A DNA stretch of 64,000 bases from Clostridium lundense DSM 17049 (lineage in GTDB: Bacteria; Bacillota; Clostridia; Clostridiales; Clostridiaceae), in NCBI RefSeq assembly GCF_000619945.1, contig NZ_JHVC01000006.1:222129-286128 (forward strand), given 5' to 3'. Shown piece by piece: positions 22,822 through 31,984 of this stretch; positions within the stretch are counted from its first letter, which is position 1, and every line of letters starts with the position of its first letter. A program made the position numbers and the translations under genes. The notes under the pieces were generated by a model. That model worked only from the letters and a program-made list of their open reading frames with translations, had not been told where the DNA came from and searched no databases.

Positions 22822-24228
22822 TTGGTTTTTAGCAGTTTAATATTTATTTTTCTTTTTTTACCTATTACAATTTTAACTTACTATATTTGCCCAAGAAACT
22901 TAAAAAACTTTGTATTACTTATAGCAAGTCTTATATTTTATGGATGGGGCGAACCACTATATATTTTCCTAATGATATTTTCTACCATCTTTAGTTATAT
23001 AACTGGTTTGATTATAAATAAGTTTAGACATTGCAAGAGAATTTCTCTTGCAGTTTTTATGTTGTCTGTAGTTGTAAACTTAGGTATACTATGCTTTTTT
23101 AAATATTATGGTTTCTTAATAGATAACATAAATTCAATATTTAATTTAAATATAGTTGTAAATAAACTTCCTCTTCCTGTGGGAATATCCTTTTATACAT
23201 TTCAAACTATGTCTTATATAATTGATGTGTATTTGGACAAAGTATCTGTACAGAAAAATATTATATCTTTTGGTACATATATAACTATGTTTCCTCAACT
23301 TGTAGCAGGACCTATAGTAAAGTACGGAGACATAGCTAAACAATTAGATAATAGAAAAGAAAATTTATCCTCCTTTGGAGAAGGTGTAGAAATATTTATA
23401 ATAGGTTTAGCTAAAAAAGTACTTCTTGCAAATAATATAGGAGTTCTTTGGAGCAGTATAAAATCTACACCTTTAGGAGAGATTTCAATTATTTCTGCTT
23501 GGCTCGGAATAATCGGATTTACCTTCCAGATATATTTTGATTTTAGTGGCTATTCTGATATGGCAATAGGACTTGGAAAAATGTTCGGATTTGAACTAAT
23601 GGAGAATTTTAACTATCCCTATATATCTAAGAGCGTAACAGAGTTTTGGCGTAGATGGCATATCTCCCTAGGTTCTTGGTTTAGAGAATATGTGTACATT
23701 CCCCTTGGCGGAAATAAAATAGGAAAACTAAAGCAATATAGAAATTTATTTATAGTTTGGTTTTTAACAGGATTTTGGCATGGGGCAAGTTGGAATTTTA
23801 TATTCTGGGGACTATATTTCGGTTTCTTTGTAACAATAGAAAAAATATTTCTATTAAATTGCCTTAAAAGCAAACCTAAATTTATTAGCCATGTGTATAC
23901 TCTATTAGTTATAGTAGTGGGTTGGGTTTTATTTGAATTTGATAGCATGACTGTATGTGTAAACTTTATAAAAGTTATGTTTGGCTTAGAAGATAATATG
24001 CTATTAGACAGTACTGCTATTTATTATATTTACACCAATATAGTATTATTTGTAATTCTTATAATTTGTTCTACTCCTCTACCTAAAAAAATTATTTTAT
24101 ATGTGAAAAGTAATTTAAAACTTTGGAGTATTATTATTATCCCTTTAATTTATTTATTATTGTTATTTATTTCTACAGCTTACTTGGTAAATGAAAGTTA
24201 TAACCCTTTCTTATATTTTAAATTTTAA
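22822..24228 (+). CDS. MBOAT-family O-acyltransferase (AlgI/DltB-like)
   Basis: 468 residues with about ten membrane segments. Start is TTG at 22822 behind GGGGGAGG. Family hallmarks: LPLPVGISFYTFQTMSYIID, FPQLVAGPIVKY, the FWRRWHISLGSWFREYVYIP loop and the catalytic-His segment LTGFWHGASWNF. Such proteins pass acyl (usually acetyl) groups across the membrane to an extracellular acceptor, as AlgI does for alginate. Partner proteins are encoded on each side. Confidence 0.92.
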   Translation: MVFSSLIFIFLFLPITILTYYICPRNLKNFVLLIASLIFYGWGEPLYIFLMIFSTIFSYITGLIINKFRHCKRISLAVFMLSVVVNLGILCFFKYYGFLIDNINSIFNLNIVVNKLPLPVGISFYTFQTMSYIIDVYLDKVSVQKNIISFGTYITMFPQLVAGPIVKYGDIAKQLDNRKENLSSFGEGVEIFIIGLAKKVLLANNIGVLWSSIKSTPLGEISIISAWLGIIGFTFQIYFDFSGYSDMAIGLGKMFGFELMENFNYPYISKSVTEFWRRWHISLGSWFREYVYIPLGGNKIGKLKQYRNLFIVWFLTGFWHGASWNFIFWGLYFGFFVTIEKIFLLNCLKSKPKFISHVYTLLVIVVGWVLFEFDSMTVCVNFIKVMFGLEDNMLLDSTAIYYIYTNIVLFVILIICSTPLPKKIILYVKSNLKLWSIIIIPLIYLLLLFISTAYLVNESYNPFLYFKF

Positions 24229-24274
24229 CAACTTTAATATTTAGCTAATTCAAGCTAGAAAGAGGTGCTATCCT

Positions 24275-25414
24275 TTGAATAGATATGACAATATATATAA
24301 ATATATCATGGCATTATTACTACTTCTGTACATAGGCATAATGATATTTTTCAGTATAATAACTCCTGATAAAACTTTTTCTCAGTCAGAAAATAGACCC
24401 CTTGAGCAAAAGCCTAAATTTTCTTTACATAGTTTAGTAAAAGGAAAATTTATTTCTAACTTTGAAAAATATATAGCTGATCAATTTCCTTTTAGAGATT
24501 TTTGGATAGGAGTAAAATCTGAAGGAGAAAGAACTTTGGGTAAAAAAGAAAATAATGAAGTTTATCTAGGAAAGGATAACTATCTTATACAAAAATTTAA
24601 AAAGCCTGAAAATGATAGTTTAAATAATAGAGTAAAAGCTATTAATTCCTTTGATCTATCAAATCCTCACATGAATAAATATTTTATGTTAGTGCCTAAC
24701 TCTATAAAAATACTGGAAAATAAACTTCCTTCTTATGCTCCTAATACTGATCAGCTTGCTTACATTGATAAAATAAAAAAAGGACTAAATAAAAACATAA
24801 AATTTATAGATATATATAATACATTATACTCCAAGAAAAATGAATATATATTTTATAAAACCGATCATCATTGGACAAGTAAAGGGGCATATTATAGTTA
24901 TGAAAAAACAGGTGAATATATGGGCTTTGTTCCTCATAATAATAACTATTTTAATGTAAAAAAAGTTACTGATAGCTTTTATGGTTCTCTTTATTCTAAA
25001 AGCGGATTTAGACATTTAACACCTGATAGTATAGAAATATATCTACCAAAAGAAAATGATGTTCAGTCAGTATATTATTCAGATACAAATAAAAAATTTA
25101 ATTCTATTTATTTTATGGACAATCTTGATAAAAAAGATAAATATACGATTTTCCTCAATGGAAATCATCCATTAGTAAAAATAAATACTAATGTAAAAAA
25201 TAATAAAAAACTACTAGTGATTAAAGATTCCTATGCAAATTGTTTTATTCCTTTTTTAATGGGACATTATAGTGAAATTTACATGGTAGATCTTAGATAT
25301 TACAATGAGGACATAAATACATTAATAAAGGATAATAATATAGATAACTCCCTTATTCTTTATAATGTAAATACTTTTTTTGAAGACGAATCTATTTGTA
25401 ATATCTCTCAATAA
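24275..25414 (+). CDS. DHHW-family protein (AlgJ/AlgX-like acetylation partner)
   Basis: 379 residues from TTG at 24275 (GAGGTG site). A membrane helix at 9-31 anchors it. The signature YKTDHHWTSKGAYYSY lies near residue 197 and gives the family name, and an SGNH-like Ser sits in VIKDSYANCFIPF near 315. Together with the MBOAT protein it should place the acetyl group on its acceptor outside the cell. Last gene of the cassette. A large inverted repeat follows. Confidence 0.88.
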   Translation: MNRYDNIYKYIMALLLLLYIGIMIFFSIITPDKTFSQSENRPLEQKPKFSLHSLVKGKFISNFEKYIADQFPFRDFWIGVKSEGERTLGKKENNEVYLGKDNYLIQKFKKPENDSLNNRVKAINSFDLSNPHMNKYFMLVPNSIKILENKLPSYAPNTDQLAYIDKIKKGLNKNIKFIDIYNTLYSKKNEYIFYKTDHHWTSKGAYYSYEKTGEYMGFVPHNNNYFNVKKVTDSFYGSLYSKSGFRHLTPDSIEIYLPKENDVQSVYYSDTNKKFNSIYFMDNLDKKDKYTIFLNGNHPLVKINTNVKNNKKLLVIKDSYANCFIPFLMGHYSEIYMVDLRYYNEDINTLIKDNNIDNSLILYNVNTFFEDESICNISQ

Positions 25415-25436
25415 CACAAAACAGATGTTATCTAAC

Positions 25437-25496
25437 TTAGGAGTAATTATTCATTTTGTGTAACAAGTGTTTTTTTAATGAATAACTGCTCCTAAA
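25437..25496. repeat. Large inverted repeat after the acylation cassette
   Basis: CTTAGGAGTAATTATTCATT at 25436-25455 pairs with AATGAATAACTGCTCCTAA at 25477-25495 with one or two mismatches. There is no T-run after it on the plus strand, so it is a weak terminator candidate. It may protect the mRNA end. Confidence 0.55.
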
Positions 25497-25542
25497 GCAT
25501 ATATTGCTATATTTAAATATTTATTTCATTAAAATCTACACT

Positions 25543-26646
25543 TTATTTTAAGCTAATCCAAGGTCGTAATGCATAACTTACCCACTTCAATAAATCAAAG
25601 TTAGTTTCATCTCCATGCAATTTATCAATTAATTTATCAAAAAGCTTATTATCTAAATTTTTAACTATCATATCAAAGTTGCTATCATCTAATTCTTCCA
25701 ATGTTCTTCTTAAAACAAGGGAATTTTTATAATTTTCTTTTAAAGGCTTAGTTAAAGTTTCATAATCATCTATTCCACATATATCATAAGCTGCATATAT
25801 TCCTGTAAGTATAGCCGTGAACTGTCCAAATCCAAGTCCAGGTGATATAGTTCCAAAACAATTCCCTGCAAAATATGTAGTATCTATTTTAGGCTGATCA
25901 CAAATTCCCATAATATAGTCTTTTACTTGAAATCTATCTGTTATCCTAAGCTGTTGACTGGTGTCTTTGCAAACTTGTTCATAAAATTTTTTCCACATAT
26001 CATTTACATCCTTACTACTATTTTCAGGATAATCAGGATAAGCAATAACTATATGAGCCTCCTTTTCTGAAAATGGAATCAGATATGCATATCCTTTAGG
26101 AACAAAATCATAATTAAACCATGTGGTTGCCTCATCTGATTTAAAATTTCCTTCTACAGTAGCTCCTTTAAGATTAGCAAGGACATCACATTTATAGTTA
26201 TTTAATCTACAAGCATAAGCCCCATCTCCAGTAGCTAATACAACATGGGTAAATTCTTTTTTCAAATCCTCATAGGTGTATTTCGAATTAAAATTTATTT
26301 TCGATTTAACTTGCTTAAATAATTGATTTTCAAATGATCTTTCATGTCTTCCTCGTATATTTGAAATTCCTAGATTTCCTTTAATAGTTCCTACTTCATT
26401 TTTAGAGTGAATAATCATCTTGCTAATATAACTAACAGGCTCTAAATGTATATCATAGTTATCTTCAAAATAACTTAAACAATTATTAATAGGCTTATTG
26501 AAAATGTTGAATATAGTTTCACAATTTACAAATCTATCTCCAACCATATTTCTGTCTTCAAAAATAGTAGGTCGAATACCATATTTCTCTAATGTTATAG
26601 CACAGGATAGCCCTGATAATCCAGCTCCCATAATTGCAACACTCAT
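25543..26646 (-). CDS. FAD-dependent oxidoreductase (geranylgeranyl-reductase-like)
   Basis: 367 residues from the ATG at 26646, placed 6 bases after GGGAGGTG (an upstream in-frame ATG at 26661 overlaps that site and is unlikely). Rossmann dinucleotide fold GAGLSGLSCAITLEKYG at the N-terminus. A second FAD segment is THVVLATGDGAYA, and the ring GNCFGTISPGLGFGQF resembles the GD motif of flavin monooxygenases and geranylgeranyl reductases. Substrate unknown. Divergent from the tetR gene; both may share its operator. Confidence 0.78.
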   Translation of the reverse strand: MSVAIMGAGLSGLSCAITLEKYGIRPTIFEDRNMVGDRFVNCETIFNIFNKPINNCLSYFEDNYDIHLEPVSYISKMIIHSKNEVGTIKGNLGISNIRGRHERSFENQLFKQVKSKINFNSKYTYEDLKKEFTHVVLATGDGAYACRLNNYKCDVLANLKGATVEGNFKSDEATTWFNYDFVPKGYAYLIPFSEKEAHIVIAYPDYPENSSKDVNDMWKKFYEQVCKDTSQQLRITDRFQVKDYIMGICDQPKIDTTYFAGNCFGTISPGLGFGQFTAILTGIYAAYDICGIDDYETLTKPLKENYKNSLVLRRTLEELDDSNFDMIVKNLDNKLFDKLIDKLHGDETNFDLLKWVSYALRPWISLK

Positions 26647-26791
26647 ATAAACACCTCCCATTTTTTAGTATTTGTTTATATAAAAACTTTATACTAAAAT
26701 TTAATTTATATTTTATCTCTTTATATAAATAACTATGTAATGATTAGAAAATAATGTTTTAGTATTTTATGTGATATCCAGTAAAATATTA

Positions 26792-26832
26792 TTGACAAAA
26801 AATTATAAAGCAATTATAATGAACATTGTTCA
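26792..26832 (+). promoter_or_regulatory. tetR promoter with operator palindrome
   Basis: TTGACA (26792-26797), 17-base spacer, TATAAT (26815-26820), then the palindrome TGAACATTGTTCA (26820-26832) over the start of transcription. The same palindrome with one change lies at 27534-27546 before the hsmA-like gene. The 3-base centre separates it from LexA boxes, which have four. Confidence 0.75.
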
Positions 26833-26856
26833 TATTGATTTAGGGAGGTGTTATTA

Positions 26857-27420
26857 TTGGGAAAAATGCTTGAAAATCCAAAGGGTCTTATATTAGAAAA
26901 ATCCAAAGAAATTTTATATACTGAAGGATATTCAAAATTAAGTATGCGAAATGTTGCTAAAGCCTGTGATATAGCTATTGGTACAATATATAATTATTAC
27001 CCTACTAAAAAAGATCTAGTTATGGAAATGATGACTGAATACTGGCAAGAGTATTTTCGTGTGCTTGAAAAACTAATAAATTCACAGGATACCTTTTATG
27101 TAAAACTAAATAAAATTTTTAATGAACTTAGCATTTTTATTAAGACTTTCAAGGAAGTATGGTTAAAAAGCGATTTTTACGATACTCCCGACTATATAGA
27201 AACAGGATTAAAAAAACAATATATTTTTATAGAAAAGTTGATACGAAAAATTGAAGATATTTTAATAAAAGAAGCTACTAGAAAAGATTCTAAAATTCAT
27301 ATTAAATTTGATTCTTATGAAACAGCTAAATTTATACTTATGAACTTTATTTCAATGATTCGTATGCCCTTTTTCCAATATTCATCCTTTGAAATTTTTC
27401 TAAAAGAATTACTTAAATAA
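26857..27420 (+). CDS. TetR-family transcriptional regulator
   Basis: 187 residues from TTG at 26857, chosen because AGGGAGG lies 8 bases before it (an in-frame GTG at 26848 overlaps that site). N-terminal helix-turn-helix: KEILYTEGYSKLSMRNVAKA, then IGTIYNYYPTKKDLVMEMM. The C-terminal ligand domain is helical and unfamiliar. It probably represses itself and the membrane protein gene downstream through two matching palindromes. Confidence 0.9.
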   Translation: MGKMLENPKGLILEKSKEILYTEGYSKLSMRNVAKACDIAIGTIYNYYPTKKDLVMEMMTEYWQEYFRVLEKLINSQDTFYVKLNKIFNELSIFIKTFKEVWLKSDFYDTPDYIETGLKKQYIFIEKLIRKIEDILIKEATRKDSKIHIKFDSYETAKFILMNFISMIRMPFFQYSSFEIFLKELLK

Positions 27421-27520
27421 GGGCTGTCTCAAAACGAAAAAATAACACAACATATTGATTAATTTTCAAATAAAAATGTCAATATATTGTGTCTAAAATT
27501 CATTTTGAGACAGCTCTCTA
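27421..27520. mobile_element. MITE-like element with GGGCTGTCTCAAAA ends
   Basis: About 100 bases with long imperfect terminal inverted repeats: GGGCTGTCTCAAAA...ACACAACATATTGA on the left against TCAATATATTGTGT...TTTTGAGACAGCTC on the right. It starts at the base after the tetR stop. The ends look like those of a transposon family. A 50-base relative lies at 37888-37937. It can also act as a terminator hairpin. Confidence 0.7.
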
Positions 27521-27533
27521 AAACATCTTAAAA

Positions 27534-27546
27534 TGAACATAGTTCA
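27534..27546 (+). promoter_or_regulatory. TetR operator before the HsmA-family gene
   Basis: TGAACATAGTTCA differs by one base from the palindrome at 26820-26832 at the tetR promoter, about 95 bases upstream of the membrane protein start. Confidence 0.65.
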
Positions 27547-27639
27547 TACACCTTTAATCTTTACTTTAACACAACTTATTCAATATGTAAAAACTATAAT
27601 CTAAAAATCAATTACTTATTACTAAGGAGGATTATTAAT

Positions 27640-28008
27640 ATGTTAATTTATGCAATTATATCTATTAATTTAGCATTATTATTTTATACAGTGGGAGTTT
27701 GGAGTGAAAAAAAACAAGGTGAGCTAAAAAAATGGCATGTAATTATATTTTGGACTGGATTAGTATTTGATACTTTAGGGACAACCTTTATGGAGAAAAT
27801 AGCTAGTGGAGGATTTAAATTTAACTTCCATGGCATCACAGGTTTGCTTGCAATAATATTAATGCTTTTACATGCAATTTGGGCCTCCTTTGTTTTAATT
27901 AAAAATAATGAAAAACTAACAACTAATTTTCATAAATTAAGTATTTTTGTATGGTGTATTTGGTTAATTCCCTTCCTATCTGGTGCAATTTTTGGTATAA
28001 CAAGATAA
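27640..28008 (+). CDS. HsmA-family small membrane protein (TIGR03987 type)
   Basis: 122 residues with four membrane segments (about 3-18, 35-52, 66-88, 100-119) and conserved polar residues GVWSEKKQGELKKWH, FDTLGTTFM and HGITGLLAIILMLLHA, as in the HsmA/TIGR03987 group. Function is not established. It has an AAGGAGG site and is predicted to be controlled by the TetR protein encoded before it. Confidence 0.8.
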   Translation: MLIYAIISINLALLFYTVGVWSEKKQGELKKWHVIIFWTGLVFDTLGTTFMEKIASGGFKFNFHGITGLLAIILMLLHAIWASFVLIKNNEKLTTNFHKLSIFVWCIWLIPFLSGAIFGITR

Positions 28009-28020
28009 TACAACTTTAAA

Positions 28021-28042
28021 AAGGAGCAAAAATTTGCTCCTT
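28021..28042. terminator. Bidirectional terminator between hsmA-like and rrf2 genes
   Basis: AAGGAGCAAA and TTTGCTCCTT pair perfectly between convergent genes, with T-rich sequence on both sides. Confidence 0.8.
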
Positions 28043-28448
28043 AATTATTTTTTAATTCTTGAAAATTAATTTTTTCAAGTTCACTTATAAGTATCTTTTG
28101 GACATTATCTAATCTCTTATGAATAATACATTTTGAACTTCTATTTGCATTACAAAAACTATCACTTTTTAAACAGCGATTAATAGCTATAGGACCATCC
28201 ACTGCTTCTATAACTTCTTTTAAATTTATATCTTTACTATTCTTTAAAAGAGCATATCCACCATTCACTCCTCTAAAAGACTTAATTATCTCGGCTTTTA
28301 TTAATTTTCTTAATAATTTCAGTAAAAATCTTAGGGGTATACATCCTCTTTCAGCTATAGTCTTAGCATCTAGCTTTGCTTCTTCCCCTTCTTTTGCTAA
28401 TATTAAAATAGCTCTTATAGCATAATCTGCCTCTTGAGTTATATTCAT
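28041..28448 (-). CDS. Rrf2-family transcriptional regulator
   Basis: 135 residues from the ATG at 28448 (AAGGTG 9 bases before). Winged helix: ITQEADYAIRAILILAKE, then IPLRFLLKLLRKL and FRGVNGGYALLK. Three cysteines follow (RCLKSDSFCNANRSSKC), spaced C-x6-C-x7-C, in the place where IscR/NsrR-type members bind an iron-sulfur cluster, so redox or Fe-S sensing is likely. Divergent from nrdJ. Confidence 0.85.
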   Translation of the reverse strand: MNITQEADYAIRAILILAKEGEEAKLDAKTIAERGCIPLRFLLKLLRKLIKAEIIKSFRGVNGGYALLKNSKDINLKEVIEAVDGPIAINRCLKSDSFCNANRSSKCIIHKRLDNVQKILISELEKINFQELKNN

Positions 28449-28771
28449 AAAATTCATCACCTTATTATTTATATTTTATATTAAATTATATCTGCATAGT
28501 CCTTTTCATATTATTATCTACACAAGTAAATGTCAACACTATTTTTTCATAGTACCCTTTTGATAGAAAACAGAACTATTATAAATTATTAAAAATAAAT
28601 AGTAAATAATAAATTTATAATTCAAAGAAAATATCATAAATAAAGCGTAAACACAATATATTGTATATATAAATATGATAAAATACTATATGTGGCACTA
28701 AATGGTACTTTTATATTTATAAAAATTATTGTATACTAAATAAGTATTATTTTACAAGGGGGTACTATGCG
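28449..28771 (+). other. Intergenic region between rrf2 and nrdJ
   Basis: About 320 AT-rich bases. They hold the two NrdR boxes, a likely nrdJ promoter (TATACTAA near 28732-28739) and the GGGGG ribosome site at 28758-28762. I see no ORF or riboswitch. Confidence 0.5.
28651..28696 (+). promoter_or_regulatory. Tandem NrdR boxes upstream of the ribonucleotide reductase gene
   Basis: ACACAATATATTGTAT (28651-28666) is close to the NrdR consensus ACACWATATATWGTGT. A weaker second box AAATACTATATGTGGC (28681-28696) begins 30 bases later, the roughly three-turn spacing typical of NrdR pairs. The downstream gene is the expected NrdR target. Confidence 0.7.
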
Positions 28772-31700
28772 TTGGAATTTTTTAAAGAAATAGATTCTAT
28801 ACACAAAATAATAAAAAGATATTATACTAAGGAATTAGAAAAAAATAAAGATTTAACAGTTTACGATTTATTTAATTGGAAGAAAGTTGATGTATTCTTA
28901 AAAGATCACAAAACAGGAAAAGTTCTAGTAGATATGAAAGATTTGGAGTTTCCTGAACATTATTCACAAAATGCATGTGACATTATAGCCTCAAAATATT
29001 TTAAAAAAGCTGGTATTCCAAATGAATGCGGATACGAAAATAGCATGAAAATGGTAGCTCACAGAATGGTAAACTTTTGGTGTGAGTCATTATCTGATGA
29101 GGGTATTTTAAAATCTAAAGATGAAAAAAATATATTTTATGATGAAATGATTTATGCTTTGCTTGCTCAAATGTATGCACCTAACTCACCACAGTGGTTT
29201 AATACTGGACTGTATACATCTTATGGTATACATGGAAATAAGCAAGGAAATTATTACTATGATAAAACTTTGCAAAAAGTTGTAGAAAGTGAAGATACTT
29301 ATACAAGGACTCAAGCTTCGGCCTGTTTTATACTATCTATAGAAGATAAGCTTTTAGGATCTCACTCTATTTCGGATCAATTTGTTACTGAAACAAAACT
29401 CTTCAAAGGAGGTTCAGGAACAGGTACTAATTTTTCTTCACTAAGAGCTAAAGGAGAGCTTCTTTCTGGTGGTGGTGTCTCCTCTGGTCTAATGAGTTTC
29501 TTAAAAGGATTAGACCGAAATGCCGGAGCCATAAAATCTGGTGGGACTACAAGACGTGCAGCTAAAATGGTATGTCTTGATGTAGATCATCCTGAAATAA
29601 TGGATTTTATAACTTGGAAAGCTCATGAAGAAGATAAAGTAAGAGCTCTTGGTAAAATGGGATATGACACGGATATAGATGGGGAAGCTTATGAAACTGT
29701 ATCAGGCCAAAATAGTAACAATTCTATAAGATTTTCTGATGAATTTATGAAAAAAGTTAAAAATTTACATAAGAATCCAGAGGCTACTATAGAACTCACT
29801 GGTCGTGTAGATAACTCTGTGAACAAAAAAATTAAAGTGCAAAATTTATGGGATGCTTTTATTAATTCTGCTTGGCAGTGTGCTGATCCTGCTCCCCAAT
29901 TTTCAGATACATTTAACGCTTGGCATACCTGTCCAGCTGGAGAAGATGGTTTATTCAATGCTAAACATAATAGAATAAATTCCACAAATCCATGTGGTGA
30001 ATATGCTTTCTTAGATGATAGTTCCTGTAATTTAGCTTCTATAAATATATATAAATTTTATAATGATGAAAAAAAAGGAATAGATTTAAATGGATATCTT
30101 CATGTAATAGGTCTTGTACAATTAATTTTGGAAGCTTCTATTCATTGGGGTCAATTTCCTACTGAAGATATTGCTAGAAAAACCTATATGTTTAGAGCTA
30201 CAGGTTTAGGTATAAGTAACTTAGCTTCATTACTTATGGTTATGGGCTATCCTTATAATTCAGAAGAAGCTAGAAACTTATCTTCGGCTTTAATTGGAAT
30301 TTTAACAGGATACTCATACTATGTTTCCTCTTTAATGGCTAAAGAAATTGGTACCTTCCCAAAATATGAAATAAATAAAGAATATATGTTAAAAGTTATG
30401 AGAAATCATGGTAAAGTTGCTGGTGCTTTACCTAGTCTAAATGATTCTACTAAAGACCTTGAAGAAGAAGTATGTAATTATGAGGATTTACACTATAATC
30501 CCATAAAAATAAATCATAATATATTAGTAAAGGAATCTTTTCAAAATGTAAGTAACCTTGTTAAAGATTGTTGGATTATGGCTTTACAATATGGAGAAAA
30601 ATTTGGATACAGAAATGCTCAAGTTTCCGTAATTGCACCTACAGGAACTATTTCCTTTGCTATGGATTGCGGGTCTACTTCCATAGAACCATTCTTTAGC
30701 CATATTGCATATAAAAAACTCTCTGGTGGTGGAATGATGACAGTACTTAATCCTGTTATTAAAGTAGCGCTTAAAAATTTAGGTTACACTAAAGAACAAA
30801 TAAATGATATTTTAGAGTATGTATTAAGAAAAGAAACTATTGAAAACAATGAATTTAAATATGAAAAAATAATTGATGGAAAACTAGAAGGTGCTCCCCA
30901 TCTAAAAGAAGAACATCTGCCTATATTTGATACAGCAAACAAATGCGGCAGCGGAGACAGATATATTGATCCTATGGGGCATGTATTAATGGTCGCAGCA
31001 ATAACTCCTTTAATTTCTGGAGCTATATCTAAAACCGTAAATCTTCCAAGAGAAGCTACTATAGAAGACTTTAAAAATGTAATTTTAACTTCCTGGAAAC
31101 TTGGTATAAAAGGAATTACTCTTTATAGAGATGGCTCAAAAGCTAGTCAACCTTTAAATACCAGCTTAAACTCAAATAAAGATTTGAAACTTGAGGATTT
31201 AACCTATGACCAGCTTTTGGCTAAAGCAAAAGAATTACAAAAGGGTATTAAATATTCTCAGAGAGATAAACCTATAGGAATAAGAAGAGGAACTACTCAT
31301 CCTGCTCAAATAAGTGATGTAAAAATTTATACTACGGTAAATAGAAGAGAAAATGGTGAAATATCCGAAATATATATAACTACAGATAGAGAAGGAACTA
31401 TAATTATGGGACTTTTAAATTCTCTTTCAAAAGCTTTATCCGTTATGCTGCAATATCATGTGCCACCAAAAGATATTTCACGCATGCTCAGGGGACAAAA
31501 ATATGAACCTTATGGATTTGTTCAAAAACATCCTTATATAAAATATGTAAGTTCTATTTCTGATTTGATAAGTAAAATAATTGACATTGAGCTTGGTGAT
31601 TACTCAACATGTCAAGTTAAACCTGAAAATTATGATTCAAATACCAATAAAATAAATATAATTTCCACTGAAGAAATTATAGAAGATCAGCTAGTTACTG

Positions 31701-31897
31701 ATGGTTTAGATGGTGTTGAAGTTCCAGAAAATGATGAGCATAGTTATGAGCATGCTGGCTTTTGTAGTGATAAAACTGAAATAAAAGGTGAAAGAGTGTA
31801 TGGTTCTACTTGTCCTACTTGTTCTAGCACTAGAATGGTACGAAATGGTACCTGCATGGTTTGTTTAGATTGCGGTTCTACTACTGGATGTAGTTAA
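28772..31897 (+). CDS. nrdJ: Adenosylcobalamin-dependent (class II) ribonucleotide reductase
   Basis: 1041 residues from TTG at 28772 (AAGGGGG site; the nearby ATG is out of frame). Reduces ribonucleotides to deoxyribonucleotides without oxygen, using B12. Visible: first redox Cys in TQASACFILSIEDKL, the active-site loop NPCGE at 406-410, and SVIAPTGTISFAMDCGSTS. The C-terminus has a zinc-ribbon-like tail with CPTCSS and CMVCLDCGS...C, which supplies the reducing cysteines. Monocistronic with a long hairpin terminator. Confidence 0.96.
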   Translation: MEFFKEIDSIHKIIKRYYTKELEKNKDLTVYDLFNWKKVDVFLKDHKTGKVLVDMKDLEFPEHYSQNACDIIASKYFKKAGIPNECGYENSMKMVAHRMVNFWCESLSDEGILKSKDEKNIFYDEMIYALLAQMYAPNSPQWFNTGLYTSYGIHGNKQGNYYYDKTLQKVVESEDTYTRTQASACFILSIEDKLLGSHSISDQFVTETKLFKGGSGTGTNFSSLRAKGELLSGGGVSSGLMSFLKGLDRNAGAIKSGGTTRRAAKMVCLDVDHPEIMDFITWKAHEEDKVRALGKMGYDTDIDGEAYETVSGQNSNNSIRFSDEFMKKVKNLHKNPEATIELTGRVDNSVNKKIKVQNLWDAFINSAWQCADPAPQFSDTFNAWHTCPAGEDGLFNAKHNRINSTNPCGEYAFLDDSSCNLASINIYKFYNDEKKGIDLNGYLHVIGLVQLILEASIHWGQFPTEDIARKTYMFRATGLGISNLASLLMVMGYPYNSEEARNLSSALIGILTGYSYYVSSLMAKEIGTFPKYEINKEYMLKVMRNHGKVAGALPSLNDSTKDLEEEVCNYEDLHYNPIKINHNILVKESFQNVSNLVKDCWIMALQYGEKFGYRNAQVSVIAPTGTISFAMDCGSTSIEPFFSHIAYKKLSGGGMMTVLNPVIKVALKNLGYTKEQINDILEYVLRKETIENNEFKYEKIIDGKLEGAPHLKEEHLPIFDTANKCGSGDRYIDPMGHVLMVAAITPLISGAISKTVNLPREATIEDFKNVILTSWKLGIKGITLYRDGSKASQPLNTSLNSNKDLKLEDLTYDQLLAKAKELQKGIKYSQRDKPIGIRRGTTHPAQISDVKIYTTVNRRENGEISEIYITTDREGTIIMGLLNSLSKALSVMLQYHVPPKDISRMLRGQKYEPYGFVQKHPYIKYVSSISDLISKIIDIELGDYSTCQVKPENYDSNTNKINIISTEEIIEDQLVTDGLDGVEVPENDEHSYEHAGFCSDKTEIKGERVYGSTCPTCSSTRMVRNGTCMVCLDCGSTTGCS

Positions 31898-31920
31898 AGC
31901 CAACACATAAGTATAAAAGT

Positions 31921-31968
31921 AAAAAAAGTTATCTTAATAGCAAACTTACTATTAAGATGACTTTTTTT
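31921..31968. terminator. Terminator of nrdJ (bidirectional)
   Basis: A7-GTTATCTTAATAG pairs with CTATTAAGATGAC-T7 with one mismatch. It serves nrdJ and the convergent blaR1-like gene. Confidence 0.85.
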
Positions 31969-31984
31969 CAACCTACAATTAAAT

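Noticed and set aside
23146..23948. Reverse-strand frames inside the MBOAT gene
   Set aside because: They are antisense to a well-supported gene and lack ribosome sites.
26820..26832. LexA box at the tetR promoter
   Set aside because: GAAC and GTTC are separated by three bases, not four, and a near-identical copy lies before the neighbouring gene, so a TetR operator explains it better.
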